A stretch of 64,000 bases of DNA from Flammula alnicola (Eukaryota; Basidiomycota; Agaricomycetes; Agaricales; Strophariaceae): assembly GCA_015499995.1 (NCBI GenBank), contig JADNRV010000173.1:44077-108076 (forward strand), written 5' to 3'. Positions 35,640 to 48,188 of the stretch are shown here, one piece after another. The stretch's first letter is position 1; every line of letters begins with the position of its first letter. The notes beneath the pieces are model-generated. The model saw nothing but the letters and a program-made list of their open reading frames with translations. It did no database searches and was not told the origin of the DNA. Position numbers and translations under genes: made by a program.

Positions 35640-36350
35640 TTGGCGAAATCCTCCGCACCGTATACGACGTACATTCAGCAGGCATGATTGTCGCATCGAT
35701 GCCTATGGGGCTTTGACGCGTCCAAGCCACATACCATTCCACTTGGTGGGCCATTCTATTCTACCGTTCTATGTTCCTTCTATCTTGCCCTCCCATTTTC
35801 CTGCTTCCTGTTTTCTCCTCCGTCTCCATCGGATTCCTCTTCTGTCCTCCGCACACGCGCGAATTGTCATCCACGGAGAGCTATACATACAGTCCCAGCT
35901 AGCCTCGGTGTTCTAGAGTGCACCATGGCCGTTTCTGAAGTGCGAACGGCCCTTGGGAATGGCTAGCTGTTCAGATTGTGGATTATGTGTAGCTCTACAT
36001 GTATACGTCAGCGTGGAATGCTCAGTCGAGCGGCCAACCCTTCATCGATCATCTTTGACGTGTTCTTTTCTTTTCCTCGCTTATCATTTCGAAATCTTCC
36101 TGAAAAGGCAGAACCCTAGCTGGAATCGCGATGTGGGGTGTGCTGTATGGATGTACATACCTGCATATATGCACTCTCCATTCACGCACACGAGAGAAGG
36201 AGGGAGGGGTGGAGATATCGTCGCAGGATAGCCTTGCTTCAACATAAAGCTTGGGTTATTCTCCTCGAACGCCGCCACGCAGCATAGCTGTCACCGCGCC
36301 TTTGCTACCTTTTGAGTCTCTTTTCTCTTAGCTATGCTGTGGAACGGATC
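35640..36350 (+). repeat. Left flank of F-box copy B, duplicate of 29.02-29.72 kb
   Basis: Same order of words as left of F-box copy A: GGCGAAATCCTCCGC, ATGCCTATGGGGCTTTGACG, ATGGATGTACATACCTGCAT, AGAGAAGGAGGGAGGGGTGG. Copy A has roughly 570 extra bases between this flank and the gene; copy B does not. Confidence 0.7.
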
Positions 36351-36435
36351 TATCAAGGTATGTAGTACCGGAGTTTCATAAGGTCTTGCTAATTGCAAAA
36401 GGCATAAATATTCGACTTACTATAGGTACAATCTG

Positions 36436-37646
36436 TTATTGGCCATGATATACAGATATCATCCTCTTCTGGGAAAGTCGAGGAACGGCGGCAACAAAAG
36501 GCTCAGTAGACATGGGAATGGTTTGCGGAGAAAGCAGCAACAAACGAAACTCGACACTTCTCAATGCGGGAAAACCCGTCCCGAGCAGAAGGTCTTGCAA
36601 TTCATCCCATGGGCTACCGTCTACAGCGACACGATGTTGATAGAACTCTATGGTGAGGTGTTGGAGATGCATATGTGCACCGATGATGAGAAGGGACTGT
36701 ATCACCACCTGTATCGGGGGATGCTTAGATGTGGGTCCAGTCATCACGAGCCTGAGAGAGCGTAGATTGGTGGTATGCGTCCGCACTGCAGTCATTAACG
36801 ACCGCAAGTCTACTCGTTAACTGTGTTAGTGATGTGGTGGCCGTAGATAGAAAGGAAGAACCTGCCTGCATTGGCGGCATCACCCACGTCTCTAATCTCT
36901 AGATGCTGCAATGATTCGCCCGCTATGATCATGAACTGGGGCACAATCGTACTGACAACTGAGGGGTCGAAGATCCAGCACGAAAAGTGCAGTCTTTGCA
37001 GAGATGAGAGCGCTGGGATGAGCCAGTCCAAGACCAAAGTGTCCTGACAACACTGCACGTCCAAACTCTCCAGCCGAAATACAGGGGCGGCAATGTCGCT
37101 TGTGCTGTCAACGCTTCGGTTTCGCACCCAGCATTTGTCAAAAGTGATTGCTCGCAGCTTCGGGAACTGGTTTAAGAAAGTGGGGAGAGCGTTATTGCCA
37201 TTGAACGTGGCGCTTGGTTGATGTTTCACATGGTCCTCGCTCAGCGAAATCTCCTCTATGCGTTTTAACTGCGACAACGAAGAAAAGTCGAAGCGGGGTT
37301 TTCCTTGCCTGTGTCTCCGGTGAAAGATATCGAGGGAAACGATGTATGGAGACAACAAGTCTAACGTGCGATGCAGCACCTCGGAGCGCTGGACCCAAGG
37401 CTTATGAATCTCGCCCAAATATAGACGCTTGGAAAACGGCCGAATATGAGGCGTAGATTCCAATTTGGCCAGCACAGTGGGGTCCTCGAAATATAGGGAT
37501 ATGGAACGGAAAATACCAGCCTGAGCGGGTGAAACGAGCGCTCTACACGTTAAAGCACATGCACGTAACGATGGGCGGTCTTCCTCTGCAGCCAGATGAC
37601 TGAGAATAGCGCAAAGCAATTCTGGGGGCAATTGGTGAAAGGGCAT
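36436..37646 (-). CDS. F-box protein, copy B
   Basis: Exons 37646-36866 and 36809-36436 give 384 residues, one more than copy A because of a short insertion near KHQPSATFNGNN. The F-box MPFHQLPPELLCAILSHL and the leucine-rich remainder match copy A; the last 120 residues are nearly the same. The intron donor has changed from GT to GC (GCAGGT), which is a tolerated minor donor class but may lower splicing. An in-frame ATG six codons upstream (37664) could also serve; I chose the start shared by all copies. Frame otherwise intact. Confidence 0.83.
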
Positions 37647-37889
37647 TTTGTGGGCAAGACACACAGTCGTGCACTGGAGCTGTTATATCGGCATTGCTGT
37701 ACCCGTGTTGAACGTTGAACGTTGATCGCCTGAATCAGTTCCAAGAATGATTCGACGGGATTCACGGAAACGGCCAGCCGTGTCAGAGTCTCAGTCCAGA
37801 GAAGATCAGTCTTATTCGATCCAACCAAATGAATCATGGAAGTAGTCAGTCGAGCCGAATTCCTATCTGGACAAATACTCTGATCAAGT

Positions 37890-39170
37890 CAGTCATTGTG
37901 ATTTCGACTCTGGCCTCTGATTCAGCCCCGGCGCATGGTACCTATGACATATAGTACAAGAACAGGCACAGGGTGAAATGCGAGGTGTTTCGAACACGAT
38001 AGGGGTAGATATGACGTCATCACCATCACCCAATCGATTCGACCCTCTCTCCTTTTGCTCGAAATCTACGCTTCCCAGCTGGCTGCTGGGGGAACTAGGA
38101 CTCCATGTGCGCACGCGCGAGAGGAAAGGTGAATGGCAGAATGAAACACAGCTAGCCTGACTTGACGCTTAAAGTTTTAAGTCATCTCGGGTGCAGCACT
38201 ACTTACGCGTTGGCTGGTATTATTGTACGTTCTAGGTGTTATAACTATGGACTCGGTATAACATTGGACTCGGACTTACTCGAGCTCGAGCTCGAAATTG
38301 GATGATTCTGACCGAGTCGGGTGTGATGATAGGACTTGAGTTTGAAGGGTGTACGCTTACTGTAGGCTAGACAAGCTTGAAGAGATGTGAGTGGTGTGCG
38401 TGACACGATTGCTCGAGGGTTTGTTTGGTGGGTAGCTTCCAAGATGCGGATGAGGAGAGGGTAGGGTCTCCAGGAAAGGAAAGCATCACTCGGAATTGTC
38501 CGAGCAAATGATCATGAGGACGTGAGGTTTCGTTTTCTTTTTTCCTCATCCTCGCACATTGATCATCGTCTCTTCAGGTCGTCGTCACGGCACATCGATA
38601 TGACCTACTTCCCCCGCTACAACTTTTGCGGCACTCGCTCCCATCTACGCAGCGGATGTCGTCGTCGGAACACGAGGCTGCTACGCTGCGGGTAGAAAGT
38701 TGCTCAGTTGCTCGACATGGCCTAGGTCTGTATCCTCTCGTTGTTCCTTCTCTCTTTTTTCCTTACTATCCTTCTGCCATAATCTCCCAGGCTCCATTAC
38801 ACTGTCTCGCTACCATCCTGCGCAGCTCTACAGGCATGGTCATTGCATCAATGCCCGTGGCCACATACCCTTCGCCTTATACGATGCATCCATCCCGCTT
38901 GAAAAGCATATTTGGTGCGCTGTCTACTTCCTCTACAACTCTTTCTTCTATAATTTTCACCCCTCTTCCTCTTTACCTCTCTGTCTCTGTCCGTATACTC
39001 GGACGCATCGATGGATGGGCTTTCCCTCTTTCACATGCGCACGCGCACAAACTTCCATCCACGGAGAGCTGCGCCTGCGGTCATATCCAGTTAGCTCTAG
39101 TTTTCTTGAGCGTAACACACCCATTGTCTTTCTGTGAACTGTGCTCAAGGGCGGCTAGCTTCTGACATAA
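37890..39170 (+). repeat. RU repeat, anchor variant plus unit
   Basis: Begins with the 30.06-kb type anchor including ATGACGTCAT at 38011-38020. A second anchor at 38491 (CGGAATTGTCCGAGCAAATG) is followed by the usual order to CACCCATTGTCTTTCTGTG near 39118. Between them, at 38278-38296, lies a CTCGAGCTCGAGCTCGA tract. Confidence 0.6.
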
Positions 39171-40130
39171 TATGAGTCATGGGCTCTCCGTGCTTTTGGG
39201 AGCGACGCTGTGCGTGCGTACTGCGTGTAGCGATGAGAACCTTGAGCCGCCAACGCACTGTCTTTGGCGTCGCCAGTTTTCTTTTCTTTTCTTCCGTCGC
39301 GATGGTCTCTTTTCTACAACAAAACACTCTCAGCTATCTCTTTCGTGGACAGATGCAGCGCATATATCTCAGTGCGTTTTTTCTTTGTCCGCTTTACTGT
39401 TTCTTTGTCTCTTTCGACATGCTCTGCTTGCCTTTGCGTCCCAGGTTCAGTTACCAATCACCGGGGCGTCTTGCTTTTGTTTTGTTTTGTCCCTGCATTC
39501 ATGGTCTTGGTGGCTTTGAGCCTTTGGACATCGGAGGGTGTCGATGACTGTGATCTGGAACTGGGGGACCAGGGACCAGGGACGATTGGCCTCTACAGAA
39601 CCGTGAAGAAGAAGAGTCCATCCCTCTTTATTTCTTTCTCTGAAGACCTCGGAGACCTCATCGCGTGCGGTCACTCGGCCATGGCGCTGGCGATATTTCA
39701 CATACGTAGCTCTCCTCTCTCTCTTCGTGTTTGACCTCCTCATCTCTTTCACAATTTTCCCTTCTCACGAGGATTTATTGCCCTGCACGAAGCTCGTAGT
39801 CACGCAACTGCGGAGGGTCCGGTCGGTGTATCATGTCGTACCATGGAAAGAGTTGCTGGTGTTCTATGGTGCACCGCAATTCTGTGATCCTCGAGTATTA
39901 ACCTCTTTTTTTCCTGCTGTGGTTCTAGAGGTGAACCCCCCCTAGACCCTCCTCATATTGTAGACTTACAGCTCGTGCAGTGGAAGATTTGTAACCTTTG
40001 TTCAGATTTACCGGATTTAAATTTCGTGCTTGGGCTAGGATTAGTCCAGCCCGATGTCGTTGACATGGCTAGGCGGGTTTACTCGGACCAGCAGACCCAA
40101 AACATGGACAAATTTTGTCGACGACTGGGA
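39170..40130 (+). repeat. Segmental duplication S, copy 2
   Basis: Follows copy 1 from GGGCTCTCCGTGCTTTTGGG to AAACATGGACAAATTTTG with mostly single-base changes. It diverges where copies 1 and 3 continue into the gene fragment. At that point it joins a paralogous piece starting GACGACTGGGACAGGG. Confidence 0.75.
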
Positions 40131-40960
40131 CAGGGACCTACACGGAGAAGGCGCTTCTGTTTCTGCCTCTGAATGCCTGGAAGATCTAATCGCCCGTGGT
40201 CATTCTTCTACAGTACCACACAGTCATGGCGCAGGCGATAGCATCTTCATCATACTCTACCATTTTTCCTCCTGATGATCGTTTAGTGCCCTGCACGAAG
40301 CTCATGGTCCCGTAACTGAGGAAGGTCGGAGAGGTGTCTCATTTCCAACGCGAAAACATTGCTAGCCTTCCTTCTTCAGCAAGCCGCAGTGTACTCGAGT
40401 ACATTTCTTTCGACCTTCCTCACGCCGTATAACTGCAGCTCGTGCAGTGGAAGACTATTGGCATTTTATTTCATCCCTTTATTCGGAGTTATGCGATTGG
40501 GATTTCATACTTCGGGCGGGATTAGTGCAGCCCCTTGTGGTGATGTGGCTGGGCGGGTTTCACTGGTTTAGCAGTAGGATATTGATTGTTTTCTTTTTTG
40601 TAGACAGACCCAGTTCTGTTCAACCTCGTCTTCCTCTCTTTCTAGGTCCTCTCTTTCTCGCTTTGATGACTTGTGGATCAGTGTTGCGTATGAAAAGATC
40701 CAATTCGATGCTCATAGACCTCGGCGGCTGCGAAGGGTCATGCAGGTGGACCATGTTTCAGGACGGTATTGTTGCAGTGCTGGTTGCCATGTTCTTGGAC
40801 CTGTGACCCACGTTAGTATGTCGGGAGTGCTTATTATAGCTCCCCCCAGTGAAGCTCTTCTATATTTTCTTTCTTTTCGTGTTTTGTGGGTCGCTCTAGC
40901 AAGCTGTGGTTGCGCAACGATCGAATGAACGTAACGGGAGATCTTTTCCTCTTCGGACTT
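40117..40960 (+). repeat. Repeat T, plus-strand copy
   Basis: Corresponds in reverse orientation to 58680-59340. Shared translated pieces include LWISVAYE followed by IQFDAHR, and MWLGGFHW, which suggest descent from a coding region. The frames are now interrupted. It is also a distant paralog of the 3' part of duplication S. Confidence 0.6.
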
Positions 40961-41129
40961 CATGTCATGACGGTGAACATGTCGCTGAAATCCACATCTA
41001 GCGGGACTAGTTATCTGGACGGGATGTACTAAGGACCAGGTTGGACGTTTGATGTAGTAAGTCGAATCATGTTTCTTGGGATTATCTACGCCGCGCAGAT
41101 TAGATTTGAACGTGGCTGTGCAAATTGGT

Positions 41130-42190
41130 CATCTCTGTCGCGTGTACCGGAGCTTTTCGCGAAAATCCTGACGCGTGTTCAAATTCAAAGTTCAAACGGA
41201 TGGGTCGATCATCTTCCTTTGCCCTCATCAAGTGCCTCTTCAGCTCACCGTCGTACCATATCGGTATGGGCGGCCTTCCCTACTATCGACATGGATCAAC
41301 ACTCTCAACAGTCACTCGTCATAAACAAAGCCGATGGCTTCTTTAGCTGATATCAGGAGTGGAATCCTGTTCTACGGGCAAGATATGAATCAGGCGCTCA
41401 GTGAGTTGCGATCTCTTCTACGGCTTTTCTTTCCATCTTCTTACTTATCTCTTTCTATAAGCTCCCCGTTACATTATCTCGTACTTTTCACCGTGTGGGT
41501 GTGGGCTCCTGCAGCATCTATCGAACAGGCACAGTGGTCCACCGAGAGAATGCGTGATGATCCCCTTGGATCCCTTGGATTATACAACGTGTCTCCATCC
41601 ATCCATCCAGGTCGGTGCGTCGTCCTACTCTCCTATACTGCCTTCTAGTCTCGCTCCTTCTGTTTTATGGTACCTAGGGCTGCTTGGCTACTTATCGTGT
41701 GAAGCCCAGGTACGCTTCTATTCATTGCTATTGCTATCTGTGCGACCGGATCGTGGGATGGTCAACGGTCTTTGGATCTTGCAGTGTGTCTTCGGCGTAG
41801 AGTCTTGGACCCAATTTACATTCAGAGCGCTGACAGGCGGTTTCGCGGCTGTTCGCTTCATAAATTCAAAATCCCCTCGTTATCGAATGTTCTTTCCCAA
41901 TTTTCAAACATACATGCAATAGATGCTATGCGCACATGCGCACCCACGCATGGCCTGTTAACAAAGAACTGCAGATTGAGCCGCGTCCACAGTTGTGTTG
42001 GAGGCTTGAAATCTTCTCGAACGCACGAACCATTGGTCCTCCGTGTGACTTGGTTAAATTTTCATCTGCACACTCCTCTCTGCAGCTTATTCTACATGTG
42101 CAGTGAGGCGTGTAGCGACAAGTTTTAATAACGCCCTGTAATTTCTTTTTTCTTTTGCTTTTCCTGTGTTGTAGTCATCGTTCTTCTTTC
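41130..42190 (+). repeat. RU repeat, diverged copy
   Basis: Words in order: CATCATCTTCC, CATATCGGTATGGGCGGCCT, CTACTATCGACATGG, CTCCTGCAGCATCTATCG, GAACTGCAGATTGAGCCGCG. It is closest to 15.39-16.64 kb. Confidence 0.6.
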
Positions 42191-42199
42191 AGAAAGATT

Positions 42200-42690
42200 G
42201 GTATATCTAGCATTCTAAACCATTGATTCCATGGACGTGCGCATAGATTCCGGGGGGACAGGTGGGCCACTGACTCAGTTAGCCTTACTTGAAGCTTAAA
42301 ATTCTTCTCAACAGCAGCGCCATGCCAGGCGTGAGCTTGGTTAACTGATCTGGAGTCTTACAACAGTCTAAGCTGTCCTCCCTCTCAGCTAGGCTATGCA
42401 TGTGGATGGTGTGTTGAATTGCGCGTTTTGGACGCCGAGTCGGGTTTTTCATTTATGGTCGGATGTCCTAGGATGGTTGCGATCGGAGTTGTTTGTGGTT
42501 TGTGTGATATTCACAGCCAGGGAAAAGTGACGCTCGTTCGATGTCTAATCGATGGCGTTTTATGCGTCGGTTAAAGTCGGGCTGTGTGTGATGATTCTGA
42601 AAGGAGAATCATGCTTAACGTCGGTGCTATAGTCCTGAGTTCGAATCGGCCTTCGTGCTTCACTCGATCTTCTGGCGTTTCTTTCTTTTC
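42200..42690 (+). repeat. RU 3' segment and a hairpin with box-B-like word
   Basis: The stretch 42229-42525 duplicates 22630-22930. Just beyond, ATGATTCT-GAAAGG-AGAATCAT forms a perfect 8-bp stem, and GAGTTCGAATC lies at 42637-42647. The pair resembles an anticodon arm and a T arm, but I could not fold a full tRNA. Confidence 0.4.
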
Positions 42691-42933
42691 TTCCTCCTTT
42701 CTTCTTTATGATATCCTGGGCGGGTCATAACCATATTTCTATTCTATTCTATTCTCCTGCATCCATCCTCCCTTCTTCTGCTCTCATAGAATGAGAATTG
42801 CATCTGAAGCGCAAGGCTGAGAGTATGCGTTGCCCTCTCCTCATCAATGCATCACCATCGATCATTGGTCGATCATCCCCCACTGATCATCGTGACTCAT
42901 TTCTGCCACTTACGATCGCGGCATATCGATATG

Positions 42934-44138
42934 TCATCGGTCACGACATACAGATATCATCCTCTTCTGGGCAAGTCGAGGAACGGCGGCAAGGAAAGCA
43001 GACTCGGCAATGGATTCCAGAGAATTCAGCAACAAACAAAACTCGACGCTTCTCAATGCTGGAAAACCCGTTGCAAGTAGAAGATCTTGCAGTTCATCCC
43101 ATGGGCTACCGTCTACAAGGGCATCATGTTGAAAGAATACGAGGGTGAGGTGTTGGAGATGCATATGTGCACCGATAATGAGAAGAGACTGTACCACCAG
43201 CCGTATCGGGGAATGCTCAGACGCGGATTCATTAATAATGAGCCTGAGTGAGCGTAGATTGGTGGAATGCGTCCGCACTGCAGTCATTAGCGACCGCAAG
43301 TCTACCCAATAACTAACTGGTTAGTGACGTGACAGCCATAGATGGCAAGGAACAACTGACCTGCATTGGAGGCCTGATTCAAGTCCTCCACCTCTAGATG
43401 TTGCAATGATTCGCCAGCTGTGATCATGAACTGGGGCACAATGGTACTGACAACTGCGGGGTCGAAGATCCAGCACGAAAAGTGTAGTCTTTGCAGAGAT
43501 GAGAGAGCCGGGATGAGCCAGTCCAACGCCAAAGTGTCCAGACAACACCGCACTTCCAACCTCTCCAGCCGAAATACAGGGGCCGTGATGTCGCTTTTGC
43601 TGTCAATGATTTGGTTCCGCACCCAGCATTCATCAAAAGTGATTGCTCGCAGATTCGGGAACTGGTTTAAGAAGGTGGGAAGAGCGTTATTGCCGTGGAT
43701 GACGCCTGGTTGACCTTTCACGTCGTCCTCCTTCAGCGAAATCTCCTCTATGAATTTTAAGCGCGACAACGAAGGAAAGTCGAAGCGGGGTTTTACTTGC
43801 CTGCATCTCCGGTGGAAGATATCGAGGGAAACGATGTATGGAGACAATAAGTCTAACGTGCGATGGAGCACCTCGGAGCACCGGGTCCAGCGGTTATCAA
43901 TCTCGCGCAAATATAGACGCTTGGCAAACGCTCGAATATGGGGCAGAGATTCCAGTTTGGCCAGCCAAATGGGGTCCTCGGAGTGTAAGGATATGGTACG
44001 GAAAATACCAGCCTGAGCCGGTGAAACGAGTGCTCGACACGTTAAAGCACAGGCACATAACGATAGGTAGTCGTCCTCTGCAGCCAGGTGACTGAGAATG
44101 GCCCAAAGCAATTCTGGGGGCAATTGGGGAAAGGGCAT
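42934..44138 (-). CDS. F-box protein, copy C
   Basis: Exons 44138-43361 and 43301-42934, with a GTCAGT donor and 59-base intron, give 381 residues. The F-box MPFPQLPPELLWAILSHL is intact and the leucine-rich part follows copy A closely until the last exon, where it diverges most (LINESASEHSPIRLVVQ region and a shorter tail). The upstream sequence carries the same hairpin-arm repeat as copy A. The frame is intact, so it may be functional. Confidence 0.87.
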
Positions 44139-44189
44139 TTTGGGGCAACATTTACAGTCGTGCACTGGAGCTGATGTTATATCGGCATT

Positions 44190-44389
44190 GGTGTGTGTAC
44201 CTACCCACAATACACTGCCATGCGGAATTCCTCTTCCGCGTTGATCGCCTGAAAGATCAAGAATGATTCGACGGAGCCCGTCTGCTTAGGTATACTGAGA
44301 TCAGGTCAGATATGCAGATGATCCGAATATTCTTCGCCTACCGAATTGTGTGTACCCACCCACAATAGACTGCCATGCGGAATTTCTCT
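44190..44389 (+). repeat. Two hairpin-element half copies
   Basis: Arms at 44190-44238 and 44333-44388 are both in the orientation of the left arm of the 32001 hairpin. The first lies 52-100 bases upstream of F-box C. The second is preceded by the same CCGAATATTC found before the 32001 hairpin. Confidence 0.6.
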
Positions 44390-46800
44390 ATCCTATTATT
44401 GCCATTGCATGTTGCTGTGGCTGGATGCGTACAGGACGGATGGATGGTATTTGGGTCTCGCAGTTGCATTTTATGCGCGCGGTCGGGCTCGTTGCGCTGG
44501 CTGCATGTGCCTTTGAGGTTCTTCTCTTCATCTTCGTTCGTCTCTGCGGATGTGCTGTTCCATCTTCCCTGCAATGCACGCACGCACGCTCTGGTGGTGC
44601 TGGCGGAGCCAGCCGAGCGGAGTCCGAACTGCCTTAGCTAGACACACAATGTTCGTAGCATGCTTCTCATCATCATCCACGACGTTGTCCCCGCTTTCCC
44701 TTGCTTTGCGCTTTCCCTGAGACAGATCCCAACGTTCCCCCGCTTTCGGCTCTAGGCAGCCTCCAACGCATGCACGTTCGGTCTCTCCCCATGAGTAGAG
44801 CTGCAGATCCAGCCACATGCACAGTTGGACTTGGGCTTCGCGTGCTCACTCACGACGCGAGCTCGCGAATTGATATAAAATTTATCTTCCACAGTTCTAC
44901 TCTATGTGCTTACGTGGGGCAGCCGAGGCTGCTCTGCTCTGCTCTGGGTGTAGCAAGATCTTATCCTTGGTGTCTCCGCGAGGTATGGATCCTTTTTGTG
45001 TCTCCTCTCGCTGTCTTCTCTCCACCCATTGTTATAGGCTGCTCATTTATGGTATCCATCCTGCCCGCGAGATCGCATCGCCTACTTTAAGCAGGCATGA
45101 TTGTCGCGGTGGCCTGTCACTGGGCTTTATAATGTATAAATTATACAATGCATCCAAGCTGCTTCATCGATTACGGTTAATAGTGTGCAGCTCTGCTTAC
45201 TCTCCTACTCTACCTGAATTCTCCCGTATTCCTCTTTCCCCCTGCATCTCGGTGTATATACTGCAATAGCCTTTTCTATGGAGAGTTGCATATCTGGCCG
45301 CGGCTGTGTGCGCAGTAAGCCTCGGTCTTCTCGAGCACAGTACGATCAGTTCGCCTTGGGAGCTGCACTCGTGCATAGCTAACTGACGAGTTGTTTATAC
45401 GCAGCTCTGTACATGCACATTCTATATCATCCTATTCTGAGATACGCGCCCGAGGGGAAGGTGAAGGGCAGGATTATCTACCGCTACTAGTAGCCTGACT
45501 ACTTAAATGTTGGCTGTGCCTTCGACAACTGCTCTCGATTCCTTCCGTCTATGCTACGTTACCTGCATGGATGAAGGCCTTCAGGGATAGGAGATGGGCA
45601 AGGGTGGAAAGGGTATCCAGGAAAGGGAGAATTATGATTGGAATTTTCCGAGCAAATCAGGACGCGAGGTCCGTTTTCTTTTCCCCTCATCCTCGCACAT
45701 TGATCATCTCGTCTCATCGCGGCACATCAATATGATCTGCTATCAACATGTATAACTCTTGCAGCACTCGCTTTCCATCTACACAGCGGATGTCGTCGTA
45801 GGACCGTGTGGCTGCTATGCTGGGTGGAAAGTTGCTCAAGTTGCTCGATGTGGCCTAGGTACGGATCCTCTGTTTCCCTTCTTCTTTGTTTCTTGCTCGC
45901 CGTTTCTAATAGCCTCCTAGGCTTTGTTGTCGTGTCTTGCTCGCTTAATATAACGCGTCCAAGCTGCTTGACGGGCCCACTTGGTGCACCGTCTACTCCC
46001 TCTACAGTTCTTCCTTCTCTCCGTTTCTCCCCTCTTCGCCCTCCGTCCGTATACTCGCAGTCCTCTTGTCTACATCGACAATGGGCTTTCCTTCTTCTGC
46101 ATGTGCACCCGCACGAACTTCTGTCCACGGAGGGCTGCAGATGCAGTCATATCCAGCTAGCTCCAGTCCCCTTGAGCGCAACTCACCTATTGTCTTTCTC
46201 CGTGTGAACTGTGCTCGAGGGCGGCTAGATTCATTTATGAGTTTCGAGATGGGCTCTCCGTGCATTTGGGAGCGACGGCGTGCTGCGTGTAGCGATGAGA
46301 ACATTGAGCGGCCAACGCAATGTCTTTGACGTTGCCAGTTTTCTTTTCTTTTCTTCCGTCGTCGAGATATTTTCTTTTCTACAACAAAACACTCTGGCTG
46401 TCTCTCGAACATACGTGATCTTTCCTCTTCAAAGGATCCACTCCATGGATGCATGTATCATGCATATATGTTCACACTACACCCCCCAAACCTATCCTTG
46501 CACGCGTGGAAGAGAAGGAGGGAAAATCGGAGATATTCGCAAGTAGCCGTGCTTGCAGCTTAGAGTCTTCTCGACCTCAGCGCAGCACAGCCATCAGGCC
46601 CCTTGACTAATCAAACGGTTCGCTTGCTTCCGTTAATCTAACCTATCTGCGTGCATGGATGGGGTGTTAAGCTGCGCACGTTGGATGATGGATTTGATGT
46701 GATTTGTGGGTCGCCTGCTCTACATAGGACGCGCGGTTAGAGTTTGGATCTCGAATTTGTTTGTTATACTCGCTATCGGGCGGATGTCATAATACTTTCA
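44390..46800 (+). repeat. RU repeat, long composite copy
   Basis: Starts like 32.69 kb (GTTGCTGTGGCTGGATGCG, GCAGTTGCATTTTATGCGC). It includes a CTCCTCTCGCTGTCTTCTC word, an anchor at 45640 (GGAATTTTCCGAGCAAATC), GGGCTGCAGATGCAGTC and the start of duplication S near 46250, which breaks off near 46390. It ends with a 3' word set near 46660-46760. Confidence 0.65.
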
Positions 46801-47256
46801 TGCTGAATTGGTCGGGGCGCGCTCTGGTGTGTAACGCGAATGAGGATGTCGGAGTTGTCCTCGTTCTGTATTCTTCCCTCCACATGTTTCCCTCTTCTGC
46901 CTTATCTACTGCAAGATTCGATTACCTTTCGATCATCTAGCCTTCTAGAAGTGAATGGAGCCTCGGTGAGCCTCCTCCAAGGCTTTCTCCGCAGCCGGAT
47001 TCCTTTGATCTTCTCCGTCTCAAACTTTCTCAACAGGACAATTGAACATTGACAAGTTCACGTAGGAGACAGGGACCGAGGAATGCGGTATCGGGCCGCG
47101 TTCAGCTCGTCTTGGATCAGGGATGAATAGAAGCGATGGACTCGTCGCTCCTTTCGTTCCGTTCCGTACAATGGCATGCCGTTTGCTTCCTTCCTCCGCG
47201 CTGCCTTGCTGGATATCTGAGATCTCTCAGTTTGTGCTCTAGTATTATCTTGGTTC
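46800..47256. other. Region before the TIR element
   Basis: No gene is recognised. The short frame at 46840-47052 shows no motif. Confidence 0.35.
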
Positions 47257-48188
47257 TATGACTGACCAAATGCACATTTATTCCCGCGCGCGCGCCATCA
47301 GTCTCTGCGCGCGCGCGGCACCTCAAAATTGGGAATAATTCAGGTAGCTACTGTAGCTACTAAGTAACTACCTTGCCAGCTCTTCATTGGAATAAAATAT
47401 GGATACATAATACTGCAAGGGGGTCATTAGCCGGACTAACACTCCCCAACTGTGAAAGCTACCACCGTTGGTACATTTCTGTTTTCCCGGAGGTGACGGG
47501 CCGTGCTGCCGAAGACTGCTTATTATCGAGTTGGCGGTCTCAAATTCAAATGTGAGGAAAGCAGAAGGTTTAAGCACTCTAACTTTATTATCTACATAAC
47601 AGCTCAATAATTATATCTACAATGAAGGCAAATATCAGCCTCAGGGCCTCTCTCTCGCTAGAACTTGCATACTTCATCTAGTAATTCGAGAGGCAAATGT
47701 GCCTATACCTAAATTTCGTATCATAGAAAGCCACTGATTAACTCTACAGTATAGTAAATATAAAGTATTTATTAAAACTTGACATGGGGTGTGCTTTTTA
47801 GTACTAGCAAAGTCAAGCTTCATAGACTTTCAGCTGAATTTCGACTCAGGAACCCTCCAAAATGCGACCAAGAGAGCAGACACATGGAAGCATAAGAATG
47901 ATTTAGTTATAGCAAGTTACGAGGACCTTCGATTTAGATCTGCTTCGAGCCAACCAAGCATGAATGAATTTCTAAGTCTTGTGTGTTGACCCTAGCAGCT
48001 GGATATATGTAGCTTGTCAATCAGAAATTTGACAAAAGAGCAAGTGTATTGCAGTAATTATATACTAGTTCTGAAGTATAACAAGCAAGGGGATGAGCTC
48101 TGGAACGGGAGGTCATGAATTTCTGAGTTAGAGGTGCGGCGCGCGCGCGGGGCCAGTGTGGGAATAAATGTGCACTTGGTCAGTCATA
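47257..48188. mobile_element. Non-autonomous TIR element with CG-alternating ends
   Basis: The left end starts TATGACTGACCAAATGCACA and leads through TTTATTCCC into two alternating CG tracts (47285-47296 and 47306-47318) and GGCACCTC. The right end is its inverse: GAGGTGCGG, a CG tract, GGGAATAAATGTGCACTTGG and TCAGTCATA. The terminal repeats are about 60-70 bases. The 0.8-kb interior is AT-rich and has no transposase frame, so movement would need an enzyme from elsewhere. I could not fix a target-site duplication, so the superfamily is left open. Confidence 0.75.

Noticed and set aside
38278..38296. CTCGAG tandem palindrome
   Set aside because: Simple sequence of three units inside an RU-associated block; no sign of function.
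47284..47322. CG-alternating tract as a stand-alone microsatellite or CpG island
   Set aside because: A matching tract sits inverted at 48137-48150 next to shared end sequence, so it belongs to the TIR element.
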